DNA of 64,000 bases from Aquimarina spinulae (GCF_943373825.1 NZ_CALSBP010000003.1:186001-250000); one strand, 5' to 3'; counted from the stretch's first letter, positions 52,226 through 62,800 are shown. The notes: generated by a model not told the origin, from the letters alone. A program made the numbers and translations.

Positions 52226-52408
52226 AATGATTGATTTATAGAATGATCAAAGTTCCTAAATGTAGGAAAAAAGTATTATGCCTACAGTTAAAGAAATGCC
52301 AATATGAATTGTAATTTTTTAAACTATTTTAATGGCATTATTTTTGTTCCTATTCAATTCATGAGTTTGATCTTTTAGAAAGAAAGATTCTTTTTTTAGT
52401 GGTACATT

Positions 52409-53197
52409 ATGATTGCATTAAGAAGTAAGGAATTTTTGGGAAAAACAACAGAACAATTTTCTTTTGGAAATTATGATATTTCTATGGTAAAATACCATAA
52501 ACCAGTTTCAGAAGATTGGCATTCTCATGAAAAATATCACCTTTCGTTGGTCTTGCAAGGCGGCAACTTAGAATCTCGAAAGGGAAAAGATATTCAAATT
52601 TTTCCGGGAAGCATTGTGTTGTATGATAAGCTAGAGATACATCGTAATAGGCATACTGCATTTCCGTCTGAGAATTTAAATATAGAAATCGATGATTCTT
52701 TTTTTATAAAAAATGAACTGTCAACTTCGGGTTTTAGGACTTCGATTCTTAAAAATACTGCTGTTCAATTTCAACTACTAAAAATATATAAGGAATTAAA
52801 GGTAGATGATATATCTTCTTCAGATTCGATTCACTCATCGTTACTTACATTGTTTTCGGGATATACCAAGATTATTGATTATAAACCTCTTTGGGTTGAT
52901 ACTATTCGAGAGCTGTTATGTGATCGCTGGGACGAATTTATTACACTATCAGAGTTATCACAAAAATTACAGATACATCCAGTTACAATTTCCAGGTACT
53001 TTTCAAAATATTTTAATTGTACACTAGGAGAGTATATGCGCAGGATTAAAATTGAAAAAGCAATTTTATTTTTAAAACACACCAACAAGTCTCTTACCGA
53101 AATTACATTTCTCTGTGGTTTTTCTGATCAAAGTCATTTTTCTAAAACCTTTAAACTCTGTACTGGGTTTAAACCCAATGAATTTAGAAGAATATAA
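52409..53197 (+). CDS. AraC-family transcriptional regulator
   Basis: A 262-residue regulator with an N-terminal cupin-like sensor (about 15-120, with HSHEKYHLSLVLQGG) and a C-terminal AraC double HTH (about 165-262). The latter has SELSQKLQIHPVTISRYFSK, EYMRRIKIEKAILFLKHT and LCGFSDQSHFSKTFKLCTGFKPNEFRR. It is transcribed divergently from the propeller/Ig-like pair, so it may control it, and is upstream of the S41 peptidase (106 bp to its ATG). Confidence 0.9.
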   Translation: MIALRSKEFLGKTTEQFSFGNYDISMVKYHKPVSEDWHSHEKYHLSLVLQGGNLESRKGKDIQIFPGSIVLYDKLEIHRNRHTAFPSENLNIEIDDSFFIKNELSTSGFRTSILKNTAVQFQLLKIYKELKVDDISSSDSIHSSLLTLFSGYTKIIDYKPLWVDTIRELLCDRWDEFITLSELSQKLQIHPVTISRYFSKYFNCTLGEYMRRIKIEKAILFLKHTNKSLTEITFLCGFSDQSHFSKTFKLCTGFKPNEFRRI

Positions 53198-53303
53198 TAA
53201 GAATGTACTTCAGAGGCTAATTTCATCCTATTATTCATGGATTTTTCTTTATTAATTTACATTAGGTGAAAATCACTTGCTAATAATTAATAATTCAGCT
53301 TTC

Positions 53304-54635
53304 ATGAAACAAACAGTATTACAGAAAAGTAAAATGGTAATCGCATTTCTTTTCATTACAACATCTTTTTTTGCTCAATCTAATAATGACATCATTAAAG
53401 AAGCGCAAAAATTATTAGAAAAAAACTATATCTTCTTAGATAAAGCAAAAGAAACCAATGCTCATTTGGACGCATTGATGAAAAAAGGTTTTTTTGATAA
53501 TCGATCTCCCAAAGATTTTGCCAAAGCACTCACCCAGGAATTGCGAAAAATCACAAAAGACAAGCACCTACGGTTTTTATCTCCCAGACCACCAGGACAA
53601 TCAAAAAAAGATACAAAAGCTTCTTTTATACAAAACTTATCTAGATATAGACCTCCTATGCTAAGAGGATTTAAACTTATGAAATCTAATATCGGTTATA
53701 TCGACCTTGCTTTTTTTGGTGGTTCTGAGGAACATTTGGAAAAAATAGATCAGGTAATGAATGATATGCTCGTTGCGGATGCTATAATTATAGATATGAG
53801 AAGAAATGGTGGTGGAAGCCCAACTACGGTAAATTATTTATCGAGCTACTTCTTTAATGAGAAGTTATTATTAAATACTATTTATTCTCGCGCCAATGAT
53901 CATACTGAAGAATTATGGGTGGCAGATGTAAAAGGTGTTAAAAGACCCAAAGTACCTGTTTATATACTTACTAGTGATTATACATTTTCTGGTGCCGAAG
54001 ATTTTTCATACACTATGCAAAGTAGAGGTAGAGCCACTGTAATAGGAGAAGTTACAGGAGGAGGAGCGCACCCAACCAGAGGTTTTTCTTTACCAAATGG
54101 GTTTAGGATTGCTATACCTTTTGCAAGAACAATAAACCCAGTTACCAAGACGAACTGGGAAGGCGTTGGGGTACAACCTGATATAAAAATATCTGCAAGT
54201 AAAGCCTTAGAAAAAGCAAAAATACTAGCATCAACACAAGCAGTGACATTTAGGGATTCATTTTTTGAACCTTTAGAAAAAACTCTTACAACTATAGAAA
54301 AAAATAAAACAACAAGCCAAGCGTCTAAAAATGATATTTACAAACAACTTGTTTTATTAACCCAAACAGGTATGATAAATGAAAGCGAAATCAATGCAAT
54401 GGGGTATTATTATTTACAAAACAATAAACCACAGACAGCTTTAATTATTTTTGAATCTAATACTCAGTTATTTCCAGATTCTGCAAATGCCTGGGATAGT
54501 CTTGCAGAAAGTTATTTGGGACTAGAAAACAAAGAAAAAGCAGTTGAATACTATGAGAAGGCAATTGAAATGGATCCTAAAGGAGGAGTAGGAGAAAATG
54601 CAAGAGGAATGCTAAAAAGAATTAAGTCGCAATAG
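53304..54635 (+). CDS. S41-family peptidase with C-terminal TPR
   Basis: A 443-residue exported serine peptidase of the IRBP/S41 type. ATG 53304 gives the signal peptide MKQTVLQKSKMVIAFLFITTSFFAQ; an upstream TTG at 53277 adds nine residues and is rejected. The catalytic Ser229 is in DYTFSGAEDFSY, followed by VIGEVTGGGAHPTRGFSLPNG and the region WEGVGVQPDI. The C-terminus (about 350-440) has two TPR-like repeats (IFESNTQLFPDSANAWDSLAESYLGL, YYEKAIEMDPKGG). A strong terminator follows 51 bp after the stop. Confidence 0.9.
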   Translation: MKQTVLQKSKMVIAFLFITTSFFAQSNNDIIKEAQKLLEKNYIFLDKAKETNAHLDALMKKGFFDNRSPKDFAKALTQELRKITKDKHLRFLSPRPPGQSKKDTKASFIQNLSRYRPPMLRGFKLMKSNIGYIDLAFFGGSEEHLEKIDQVMNDMLVADAIIIDMRRNGGGSPTTVNYLSSYFFNEKLLLNTIYSRANDHTEELWVADVKGVKRPKVPVYILTSDYTFSGAEDFSYTMQSRGRATVIGEVTGGGAHPTRGFSLPNGFRIAIPFARTINPVTKTNWEGVGVQPDIKISASKALEKAKILASTQAVTFRDSFFEPLEKTLTTIEKNKTTSQASKNDIYKQLVLLTQTGMINESEINAMGYYYLQNNKPQTALIIFESNTQLFPDSANAWDSLAESYLGLENKEKAVEYYEKAIEMDPKGGVGENARGMLKRIKSQ

Positions 54636-54686
54636 GTATATGAAATAATATATGTGATTTTATAGTGTACTACTAAAACCACAAAC

Positions 54687-54735
54687 AAAAAGCCAAATAA
54701 GTTCTACAAATAGTAGAACTTATTTGGCTTTTTTT
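54687..54735 (+). terminator. Terminator of the S41 peptidase gene
   Basis: AAAAAGCCAAATAAGTTCTA with its complement forms a 21-bp perfect stem including a final C-G pair, with a 5-base loop (AAATA) and a long T run. Confidence 0.93.
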
Positions 54736-54819
54736 ATTTCCAAACCAAACGTTTATATCCAGTACTTAATTAAATGTTAAGTGTGGATTCGCTAATATAG
54801 AAGAGAAGAAAAAATGAAA

Positions 54820-55029
54820 TCATTTCTCTTTATAGTCAATAATATCTCTTATTTCTACTCCCATATAATCGGCAATTGTCTTTAGCCGCTCAAAATCTTT
54901 TACCAGATCTTTTCGCTTAACCACATAATCTCCTGCCTGTGGACTAACTCCTAAAGCTTTAGATATACCGTATACCGTTTTAGCTCCTTTACTTTTTTTA
55001 AGGAGCCTTTTTAATTTCTTATTAATCAT
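54820..55029 (-). CDS. Small HTH regulator (XRE/Cro-like)
   Basis: A 69-residue basic protein. LLKKSKGAKTVYGISKALGVSPQAGDYVVKR reads as a Cro-like HTH, and ERLKTIADYMGVEIRDIID continues the five-helix fold. It is a probable repressor. It is divergent from a small secreted protein gene, and both promoters share an 11-bp repeat (see the repeat entry), so I infer autoregulation and control of that neighbour. The start ATG follows the -7 box TATATTTG at a short distance, consistent with this start. Confidence 0.7.
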   Translation of the reverse strand: MINKKLKRLLKKSKGAKTVYGISKALGVSPQAGDYVVKRKDLVKDFERLKTIADYMGVEIRDIIDYKEK

Positions 55030-55034
55030 AAAAG

Positions 55035-55065
55035 CAAATATACATATAACATTTGATTATTCAAA
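55035..55065 (-). promoter_or_regulatory. Promoter of the HTH gene
   Basis: On the minus strand TTTG at 55062-55065 is followed, after 19 bp, by TATATTTG (55035-55042), a perfect match to the Bacteroidota -33/-7 consensus at the ideal spacing. One ATTTGATTATT copy sits between the two boxes. Confidence 0.75.
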
Positions 55066-55096
55066 TAAATTTTTATTAAAGAAATATTTGATTATT
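55051..55096. repeat. Two direct ATTTGATTATT sites between divergent promoters
   Basis: ATTTGATTATT occurs at 55051-55061 and again at 55086-55096, 35 bp apart. The first lies in the spacer of the HTH-gene promoter and the second overlaps the -33 box of the other promoter. Position suggests operators, most simply for the HTH protein. Confidence 0.5.
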
Positions 55097-55117
55097 AAAA
55101 AAATGTTTGTATATTCG
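55087..55117 (+). promoter_or_regulatory. Promoter of the small secreted protein gene
   Basis: TTTG at 55087-55090, a 19-bp spacer, then TATATTCG at 55110-55117 (one mismatch to TAnnTTTG). Transcription would begin near 55124, about 20 bp before the ATG at 55145. Confidence 0.65.
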
Positions 55118-55144
55118 TAGCATACAAATTCAAATCATCGAACT

Positions 55145-55495
55145 ATGAAACTTTTATTTGCAACAGTACTATTTTGCGTATCTATAGGAAATGCAACTCC
55201 TTCTAAAACAGAACCTGATACTGATAAAAAAGAGAAAACAGAACGTAAGAAAGAAGTTGAAAAGAAAACATCACTGAACAAAAATGTTCACTCTCTGAAA
55301 AAATGGAAAATGACGATTGAATATGTTAATGGTAATACGATATCGAAGACGATTGTTGTAAGTGAAAATTCACATCTAAGTGCATTACAAACTGCTTTTG
55401 AAGAAGCAGATAAGCACTTAAAGAATATAAAAAATGTAAAAGAATACAGTATCTCTCCTGTAACGAGTTCTTATGTGCTCTTAGCAGGTGATTAA
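55145..55495 (+). CDS. Small secreted protein, unknown function
   Basis: A 116-residue protein with a signal peptide (MKLLFATVLFCVSIGNATPS). A Lys/Glu-rich charged segment follows (about 22-48, DKKEKTERKKEVEKKT), then a predicted alpha/beta part (MTIEYVNGNTISKTIVVSE, LQTAFEEADKHLKNIKNV). I do not recognise a family. It is divergent from the HTH gene and separated by the twin promoter with shared repeats, so the HTH protein probably controls it. It ends at its own terminator. Confidence 0.6.
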   Translation: MKLLFATVLFCVSIGNATPSKTEPDTDKKEKTERKKEVEKKTSLNKNVHSLKKWKMTIEYVNGNTISKTIVVSENSHLSALQTAFEEADKHLKNIKNVKEYSISPVTSSYVLLAGD

Positions 55496-55532
55496 GAATT
55501 AATCAGTAACCCCTGAACTTACCTATTTTGAT

Positions 55533-55567
55533 AAAAAAAGAAGCCACGTTACGTAGCTTCTTTTTTT
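55533..55567 (+). terminator. Terminator of the small secreted protein gene
   Basis: AAAAAAAGAAGC-CACG pairs with CGTAGCTTCTTTTTTT around TTA, with one internal mismatch. It lies 38 bp after the stop. Confidence 0.82.
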
Positions 55568-55679
55568 ATGAACTCTACAATATACCTGTATAAGCAACAC
55601 GTAATAAGATTTTTTTAGACATAAGTGATTTAGTGTGTAACTATTTTTGAACATATTCGTCATATTTTAAACGACCAAA

Positions 55680-56240
55680 ATGTCATCAAAACTTCAACAC
55701 ATCATAAAGTATACCTGGATTGGTCTTGTTGCCTTATGTTTGTTGATATATTTTATTTACCCAGCCCTGTTTACAAAAGAAAAAATTGCTTCTTTTGTAG
55801 GGCAGTTTCATAAATACGCTTGGATGGCTTTTTTTTTAATACATGTGGTAAGAGGTTTCATTTTGTTACCCAGTACGCCTTTAATTTTTGCGGGTGTGTT
55901 ATTATTTCCCAATGATTTAGTTTGGGTACTCATTATTTCTTTAATAGGAATTCTTGCATCATCTTTATTAATCTACTTTTTTTCGAATACATTAGGTTTT
56001 TCTAAAGTATTTGAAAAAAATAATATCAAATTTAATCTTATAGAGAATAGATTATTGAGTAAAAATGGGTATTTATATATTATCCTTTGGTCTTTTATAC
56101 CGGTTGTACCTACGGATTTAATTTGTTATCTATCTGGTGCAATTAAAATTAAAATCCCTGTATTTATGGCTTCTATTTTATTAGGAGAATTAGTTTTATG
56201 TTCAATTTATATCTTTGGTAGCACATTCATCATCAATTAG
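55680..56240 (+). CDS. VTT (TVP38/TMEM64)-family membrane protein
   Basis: A 186-residue protein with about five membrane helices. It has the family core FLIHVVRGFILLPSTPLIFAG and IIISLIGILASSLLIYFFSN, followed by IILWSFIPVVPTDLICYLSGA, which contains the typical F/I-P-x-x-P-x-D re-entrant loop. VTT proteins (SNARE-associated Golgi, DedA-related) are thought to act in lipid scrambling or envelope maintenance. The gene precedes a phospholipid-methyltransferase-like gene by 23 bp. Confidence 0.85.
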   Translation: MSSKLQHIIKYTWIGLVALCLLIYFIYPALFTKEKIASFVGQFHKYAWMAFFLIHVVRGFILLPSTPLIFAGVLLFPNDLVWVLIISLIGILASSLLIYFFSNTLGFSKVFEKNNIKFNLIENRLLSKNGYLYIILWSFIPVVPTDLICYLSGAIKIKIPVFMASILLGELVLCSIYIFGSTFIIN

Positions 56241-56263
56241 AAATCAATCATAATCAAAAAATC

Positions 56264-56803
56264 ATGTCAAACTTTTTCACAATTACTGCTTTAAAAAACC
56301 TAAAACAAACAGGAAGCTTATTTCGAAGTTCTAGAACATTAGCAAATAAACTTGTTGAACCTTTGGATAATAATAAAGATTTGGTAGTAATTGAGTTAGG
56401 TGCTGGTGATGGAATTATCACGAAGCAAATTTTAAGCAAAATAGGGGTGAATTCTTATTTACATTCCTTTGAAATAAACCTTTCATTTGTGCCTATTTTA
56501 GAGAATATAAATGATGAACGTTTAACGATACATAATACATGTGTATCTAATTTGGCCACTATTTTTTCTGAAAATAAAGTAGATTTTGTAGTGTCTTGTT
56601 TGCCTTTAGCTAATATTGAACGCACATTTAAAAAACAATTGATCGAAGATGTAAAATTTATACTTAAAGATAGCGGAAGCCTAATTCAGTATCAATATTC
56701 TAAAAAAGATTTAGAGTTCTTAAAAAATAATTTTACAGACACAAGCACAACACTTTGTATTAAAAATATTCCACCAGCGTTTATTTATAATTGCAAAAAC
56801 TAA
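56264..56803 (+). CDS. Phospholipid N-methyltransferase-like protein
   Basis: A 179-residue class I methyltransferase of the PmtA-like / rRNA dimethylase-related group. SRTLANKLVEPLD opens the fold, VIELGAGDGIITKQIL is the SAM loop and VDFVVSCLPLANIERTF is motif IV. Similar proteins methylate phosphatidylethanolamine. It is co-oriented with, and 23 bp from, the VTT protein gene, so a lipid-related operon is plausible. Activity is not shown by the sequence alone. Confidence 0.8.
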   Translation: MSNFFTITALKNLKQTGSLFRSSRTLANKLVEPLDNNKDLVVIELGAGDGIITKQILSKIGVNSYLHSFEINLSFVPILENINDERLTIHNTCVSNLATIFSENKVDFVVSCLPLANIERTFKKQLIEDVKFILKDSGSLIQYQYSKKDLEFLKNNFTDTSTTLCIKNIPPAFIYNCKN

Positions 56804-56869
56804 ATACCATTAGTTTTTTAGAGTAATACATATTATACTCTAATTATATTTCAAAAAAACAATACATTT

Positions 56870-57583
56870 CTATCCATTAGAACTATAGAGCTTATAAATA
56901 CGACTCTTATATGTCTGACCTATAGGTATTTTGTGCGTATTGATCAAGATTCTATTACCTTCGATAGTTTTTATTTTATCGATAGCTACAATAAAAGATT
57001 TATGAACTCGTATAAAGTTATCTTTTAACAAAAGTTCTTCTAATGATGATATTTTTTCATGACTCACAATCATATCATCATCATTAAGGTAGAGTTTGGT
57101 ATAATTTCCATAGGCTTCAATAAACAAAATTGTTTCTGTAGCTATTTGGTGGTATTTTTTATCGCCCTTAATAAAGAAACGGCTTTGTTTTGCAATAGAG
57201 GATGGTTGCGTAGTGGTTGTGTTATTTTTTATAACAGTATTAATCGTTTTATTAATAGCTTTTACAAACCGTTCAAAAGAAAAAGGTTTTAATAAGTAAT
57301 CCGTGATATCTAGTTCATACCCCTCTATAGCAAATTCTTTATATGCTGTTGTAACAATAATTTTAGGGGGATTAGATAGTGTTTTTAAGAACTCAAAACC
57401 CGATAATTTTGGCATATTAACATCCAAAAACATAAGATCTACCTGTTCTTTATTAAGCATTTGCATAGCCTCGAAAGCATCATAACAATTACCAACTTTT
57501 TCTAAATGCGGTAGATTATTGCAATACCCCTCGATAATACGATGTGCAATAGGTTCGTCGTCTATAATAATATATCGTATCAT
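56870..57583 (-). CDS. LytTR-family response regulator (second module)
   Basis: A 237-residue regulator like the one at 49297-50010. The receiver has IIDDEP, the phospho-Asp in LMFLDVNMPKLSG, TTAYKEFAIEGY and KPFSFERF. The LytTR domain includes IKGDKKYHQIATETILFIEAYGNYTKLYL and RVHKSFIVAID. Its ATG overlaps the stop of the upstream kinase gene by 4 bp, the usual tight coupling of such pairs. It likely controls the divergent ABC/M1 genes. Confidence 0.94.
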   Translation of the reverse strand: MIRYIIIDDEPIAHRIIEGYCNNLPHLEKVGNCYDAFEAMQMLNKEQVDLMFLDVNMPKLSGFEFLKTLSNPPKIIVTTAYKEFAIEGYELDITDYLLKPFSFERFVKAINKTINTVIKNNTTTTQPSSIAKQSRFFIKGDKKYHQIATETILFIEAYGNYTKLYLNDDDMIVSHEKISSLEELLLKDNFIRVHKSFIVAIDKIKTIEGNRILINTHKIPIGQTYKSRIYKLYSSNG

Positions 57584-58707
57584 TGTGTATCTATCTCTAA
57601 GGTTGTTTTGTAAATAGTTTTATCTTTTTTGATAAGTAGTTTATGTTTTTTGGGATAAATAAGTTTTAATCTGTCTTTTAAATTATCCAATCCAATCCCA
57701 TGTTGACCAGTTTCTTTTGGTTCTTCATAATTATTCTCGATATAAAATTTAATGGTATTGTTTTCTGTCATTAAATTAATATGAATATAAGCGTCTTTTG
57801 TTAACCGTTCTACGCCATGCTTAAACGCATTTTCTAGCAAAATGATAAACAACAAAGGTGCAACCTTATCATCTTTATCATAAGTATGATCAAATGTTAT
57901 AACCACTTTTTTTTGATACCGTATTTTATGTAATTCTATATAGTTCTCTAAATATTTGATTTCCTCTTTTAAAAATACAACATCTTGCTTACCTTCATAA
58001 ATAGTATATCGCATCATATCAGATAGTTTTAGCACTACTTCTGGAGCACTATCAGATTTTTCGACTGTTAAGCCATATAAATTATTTAATGTATTAAAAA
58101 AGAAATGTGGATTTACCTGGCTTTTTAATAAAGCCAACTCGGCTTTTCCTTTTTCTGCTTTCAATGTCTTTAACCATTTCCATTGCTCAAATAGCCAAAG
58201 TATAATGAGAATAGGTATAGGTAGCGTAAGAATAATGAATGCAATATCTTTTTCATCATTTAGATAAGTGTCTAAGTTTTTAGAAAACAAGCGAACATAA
58301 AAGAAATAAGATATTGCAATTGTATAGATTACTAAAATGAACAGCTTATATTTTTTAAAAAATGAAGAAAATAGCACATAAAAAACACCTAACCAGAACA
58401 ATGTAATTAGAAATATAACAATGGGATTGTCAGGGATTTTCCAATAACTATCTACCGTAATGGCTACTATGAGTAAAAGTATTAGTCCAAGTATTTTGTA
58501 TACTACAATTTTATTTTTTTTGAAATACCTGAATTTATAAATAGGAAGTGAGGCAACAAGCCACCAAAATGTAAAAATAACAATGACCTCTATATGATTA
58601 TCTTCCGGAATTTTTATGAACCCTATATATTCTAAATATAGTATTGTAAAAAAGACCACAAAAAAACCAATTACAAAAGCTTTATATTTTTTTAGAAATG
58701 TAATCAT
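57580..58707 (-). CDS. LytS-type sensor histidine kinase (second module)
   Basis: A 375-residue kinase with a series of membrane helices (about six, residues 8-190), the phospho-His in VNPHFFFNTLNNLYGLTVE and an HATPase containing LLENAFKHGVERLTKDAYIHI and GIGLDNLKDRLKLIYP. The start is set at ATG 58707 (MITFLKKYKAF); an in-frame TTG at 58743 adds 12 residues. It overlaps the regulator gene by 4 bp. It is the paralogue of 48319-49296 but longer in its membrane part. Confidence 0.92.
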   Translation of the reverse strand: MITFLKKYKAFVIGFFVVFFTILYLEYIGFIKIPEDNHIEVIVIFTFWWLVASLPIYKFRYFKKNKIVVYKILGLILLLIVAITVDSYWKIPDNPIVIFLITLFWLGVFYVLFSSFFKKYKLFILVIYTIAISYFFYVRLFSKNLDTYLNDEKDIAFIILTLPIPILIILWLFEQWKWLKTLKAEKGKAELALLKSQVNPHFFFNTLNNLYGLTVEKSDSAPEVVLKLSDMMRYTIYEGKQDVVFLKEEIKYLENYIELHKIRYQKKVVITFDHTYDKDDKVAPLLFIILLENAFKHGVERLTKDAYIHINLMTENNTIKFYIENNYEEPKETGQHGIGLDNLKDRLKLIYPKKHKLLIKKDKTIYKTTLEIDTQ

Positions 58708-58917
58708 ATGTACAAAAGTACAGATGTTATAGTGTCTTGACAATAAATTTGATGAACGATACTTTTTTTTGCATAAACACTTTCTTTTTTTGAATCAACC
58801 TTACTTGTATCTATTATACATGTTTGTATTGATTTTTTTAGTGTAGTGGTCATAAAAGTTGGTTAGTGATCTCATTTCCGAATAGGTTCGTATCAGAAAT
58901 CATTAATTAATCAAACC

Positions 58918-59805
58918 ATGAACAGATTATATATTCAAAATTTATCTAAAACATATCCTAATGGAGTAAAAGCTCTGGATAATGTTTCTCTTACCATTAC
59001 CAATGGGATGTTTGGCCTATTAGGGCCAAATGGAGCAGGAAAATCATCTTTAATGAGAACAATTGCTTCATTACAGGAACCTACATCGGGTACTATAACT
59101 TTTAATGACAAAGATATTGTTAATCACCCTCAGGAAATTAGAAATCATTTAGGGTATTTACCTCAAGAGTTTGGAGTATATCCTAAGATTAGTGCTCAAA
59201 ATCTACTTCATCATATTGCTATTTTAAAAGGAATATCTAATAAAAGTGAATGTAAGGATCAGGTAGAAGCACTGTTACAACAAACAAATTTATATCAACA
59301 TCGTAAAAAAGCAGTACATACATTTTCTGGTGGTATGCGGCAGCGTTTTGGAGTAGCCCAAGCTTTATTAGGTAATCCGCAACTCATTATTGTAGATGAA
59401 CCTACTGCAGGATTAGATCCCGAGGAACGTAACCGGTTTTTGAATTTATTAAGCGAGATAGGAGAGAATGTGATTGTTATTCTATCGACTCATATTGTAG
59501 AAGATGTTCGCGATTTATGTGCAAATATGGCTATTATGGGAGAAGGAAAAATTATAAAACAAGGTAACCCCATAGAACTTACAAAAGCGTTAACAGGAAA
59601 TGTCTGGACAAAAACCATAACAAAGGAAGAACTTCAATTCTATAAGGAGCAGTTTAATATAATCTCTACACGACTAGTTTCGGGGAAAACACAGATTCAG
59701 GTTTTTGCCGAGACCATTCCCGAAAATGGATTTGAAACTATGCAACCAGATCTGGAAAGCGTGTACTTCTCTACATTATTTAATAATCAACCTATAAACA
59801 GCTAA
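58918..59805 (+). CDS. ABC transporter ATP-binding protein (second module)
   Basis: A 295-residue ATPase, paralogous to 47108-47968. Walker A is GLLGPNGAGKSSLM, the Q-loop region is LGYLPQEFGVYPKI, the signature is FSGGMRQRFGVAQALL, Walker B is LIIVDEPTAGLDPEE and the switch His is in LSTHIVED. It lies 3 bp upstream of the permease-peptidase fusion gene and diverges from the kinase gene. Confidence 0.94.
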   Translation: MNRLYIQNLSKTYPNGVKALDNVSLTITNGMFGLLGPNGAGKSSLMRTIASLQEPTSGTITFNDKDIVNHPQEIRNHLGYLPQEFGVYPKISAQNLLHHIAILKGISNKSECKDQVEALLQQTNLYQHRKKAVHTFSGGMRQRFGVAQALLGNPQLIIVDEPTAGLDPEERNRFLNLLSEIGENVIVILSTHIVEDVRDLCANMAIMGEGKIIKQGNPIELTKALTGNVWTKTITKEELQFYKEQFNIISTRLVSGKTQIQVFAETIPENGFETMQPDLESVYFSTLFNNQPINS

Positions 59806-59808
59806 GCT

Positions 59809-62800
59809 ATGATAACTTCTTTATTACGTTTTGAAGCCAGTTACCAACTCAAACAAAAGGCATTTATTGGTTTCATCATTATTTTCCTTCTTTTTGGATT
59901 TATGCTAGGAAGTCAGGGTTCTTCTTTGGCTAAAGTAAATTTTAATTCAGGATACCAAATTAGTTATAACATTGCCGTATTATCACTTGGGTGTATGTTT
60001 GCTATTATGTTTTTTGCTATTAGTGGAATGCTAAGAGATAAGCAATATCGAATGGAAGCCATAATCTATAGCACACCAATAAAGAAATCTCATTTTTTTC
60101 TTAGTCGATTTCTTGGAGTATTTATATTTAGTTTGCTTGTTTTTTCGATGACTTTAGTCGGTTTTGCTTTGGGGACATTTATGCCTAACTTGGATCCAGA
60201 ACGACTGGGACCTTTTCATATGACTCATTATTTATGGACATGGTTACTCATAGTTTTGCCAAATGTTTTTATTTGTACTGCATTTGTCTTTTCGGTTAGT
60301 GCATTTACCAAAAATAATATTGCTACATACATTAGCGCAATTACAATATATGCATTGTATTGGATTTGCTCTATCTTTTTCAACTCTCCCTTGTTGGCCA
60401 ATGCAACACCTGCTTCTCCAGAAAATTTGATTATAGCTGCATTAGCAGATCCGTTTGGACTTTCTGCCTTTTTTGAGCAAACTCAATACTGGACTCCTTT
60501 TGAAAAAAATACACGATTACTTTCTTTTTCTGGTAATTTTCTTTGGAACAGAGCGCTTTGGATTTCAATATCATTAGTACTCCTAAAAATAACGTACACT
60601 TATTTTTCATTTAAGAAATTAAAACAAAAAAGTAAAAGAGTAGCAATTATAGAAGAAAAAGAAATAGTAAAGAAAGCATATTACCCCATTAGTACTATAA
60701 CAACTACGGTAAGAACACATATCGCAAGTTTTAAATCTTTATTGAGAATTGAACTTACCAATGTATTTAAGAGTTTACCCTTTATAGCTATTATACTAAT
60801 TTGGATTGTTATTGTTGTTACCGAAATTTATACAAGAGTTAATCAGGGCGGGGCATATAATGATAGTTTATATCCAACAACAGATTTACTCATTTGGTTA
60901 ATTAAAGATCCGTTACCATTTTTAGGATTATTGCTAATTGTATTTTATAGTGGTGAATTAGTTTGGCGCGAACGTAGCTTGCAATTTAATGGTATAATTG
61001 ACGCTACTCCAGCTTCGAATATGGTATTCTTTTTATCAAAAGCCATAACACTTATTCTACTACCAGTTATATTGATCACAATAAGTATTCTTATCGCTAT
61101 TGGGATTCAAATAACAAAAGGCTATTATATTTTTGAAATTTGGCAGTACCTCTCTATGTTTTATTATCTGGGAATAGGTTTTCTCTTTTATATTTTATTA
61201 GCACTATTTATTCAAAGTTTATCGCCTAATAAATATGTTGGGATGGCAATTACGGGATTGATTATTATCTTTTTTGGAAGCTCTCTGGCTTCATTTATAG
61301 GAATTGAGCATTCATTACTGCGAATAGGGAGTTTGCCTGCTACAAAATATACAAATATGACAGGTTATGGGGACTATACTAAACCTTTTCATTATTATGC
61401 TGTTTATTGGACTGCACTAGGTTTGATACTAATGTTATTGTCTTTTAAATTATGGGAACGAGGTACCACACATAAGTTTGCTTTCAGATTAAAACAACTT
61501 CGATATCATTGGAAAAAATGGCAACTTACAATACTTGTTTTCTTTGGGATAGTATTTATTACTTCGGGAGCTACTATATATTACAATAGAAATATTATAA
61601 ACGAATATATTACAGCAAGCGATAATTTAGATTTTCGTGAAACATATGAAAAAAAATATAAGAAATATGATGTCCCGCGACAGCTCATCCCGGTAGCGAT
61701 GAAAACCAAAATGGATATATATCCAGATGAGAATTTCTATATTATTAAAGCTGATTATATTCTCGAAAATAGGGGGAAAGATATTTTATCAGAAATCTTT
61801 ATTTCAGAGAGGATTCCGGTTACTAGTATGTCTATAGAAAATGCAACATTACAAAAACATGATAGCGTGTATGATATACGAATTTTTAAATTCAAAGAAC
61901 CTTTGGCTCCTGGAGAACAAATAAAATACACATATGAACTTACATATAGAAAAGAGGGATTTGAGACCAGTAAAGTTTTAGTTAATAATGGGTCATTTAT
62001 AATGCATAGTGTTTTTGAACCAATTTTGGGGTACACTACGAGTTTTGAAATCACAGATTCGTTTGAAAGAGAAAAGCGTGGGTTACCAAAACAAATAGAG
62101 GATGAAAACAATGCTAGCCATTTTAGTGCTGTTGATGTATCATATGTTAAATTACCATATGAAACTGTTGTGTCTACACAAAAAGATCAAACCGCTATAG
62201 CAACAGGAGAATTAATAAAAACCTGGGAAGAAAACGACAGAAACTTTTACCATTATAAATCGTCTCATGATATTATTCCTTTTTTATCCTATTATTCGGG
62301 ATCGTATAAGGTGGAGAAAGAAAATTATAAAGGAGTAGAAATCGAACAATATTATCATCCAGAACATGAGTATAATATCAATACTATTTCAGAAAGCACT
62401 AAACAAACTTTAGATTATTGTCAAAAACACTTTGCAAATTATAAGTTTGATCATATACGAATTGCAGAAATACCAGGGCATTGGCGATTTGGAGGGCAAG
62501 CACAACCAGGAACTATTGCAATGGTAGAGAATCGATTATACCTTACAGATAATCGTAATACAGACAATTTTGATCTTGTAGCCAAACGAACTATTCATGA
62601 AGTTGCACATCAATGGTGGGGCCATATGCTTACTCCTAAAAATGTAGATGGAGGAGGGTTAATCACAGAAGGATTAACCAAATATACCGAAGCAATTATT
62701 ATGGAAAAATACTATGGTAAAAAAGCAATTTGGCAATTAAGTAAATCTGCTAATACCAGGTACTTTACCGGTCGTTCTTATGCTACCGATCCAGAACCTC

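Noticed and set aside
54687..54735. Perfect long inverted repeats as CRISPR repeats
   Set aside because: They are single hairpins followed by T runs right after stop codons, so terminators; there is no regularly spaced array.
54820..55495. HTH gene and small secreted protein as a toxin-antitoxin pair
   Set aside because: The genes are divergent rather than co-transcribed, and the second protein has a signal peptide and no toxin motif.
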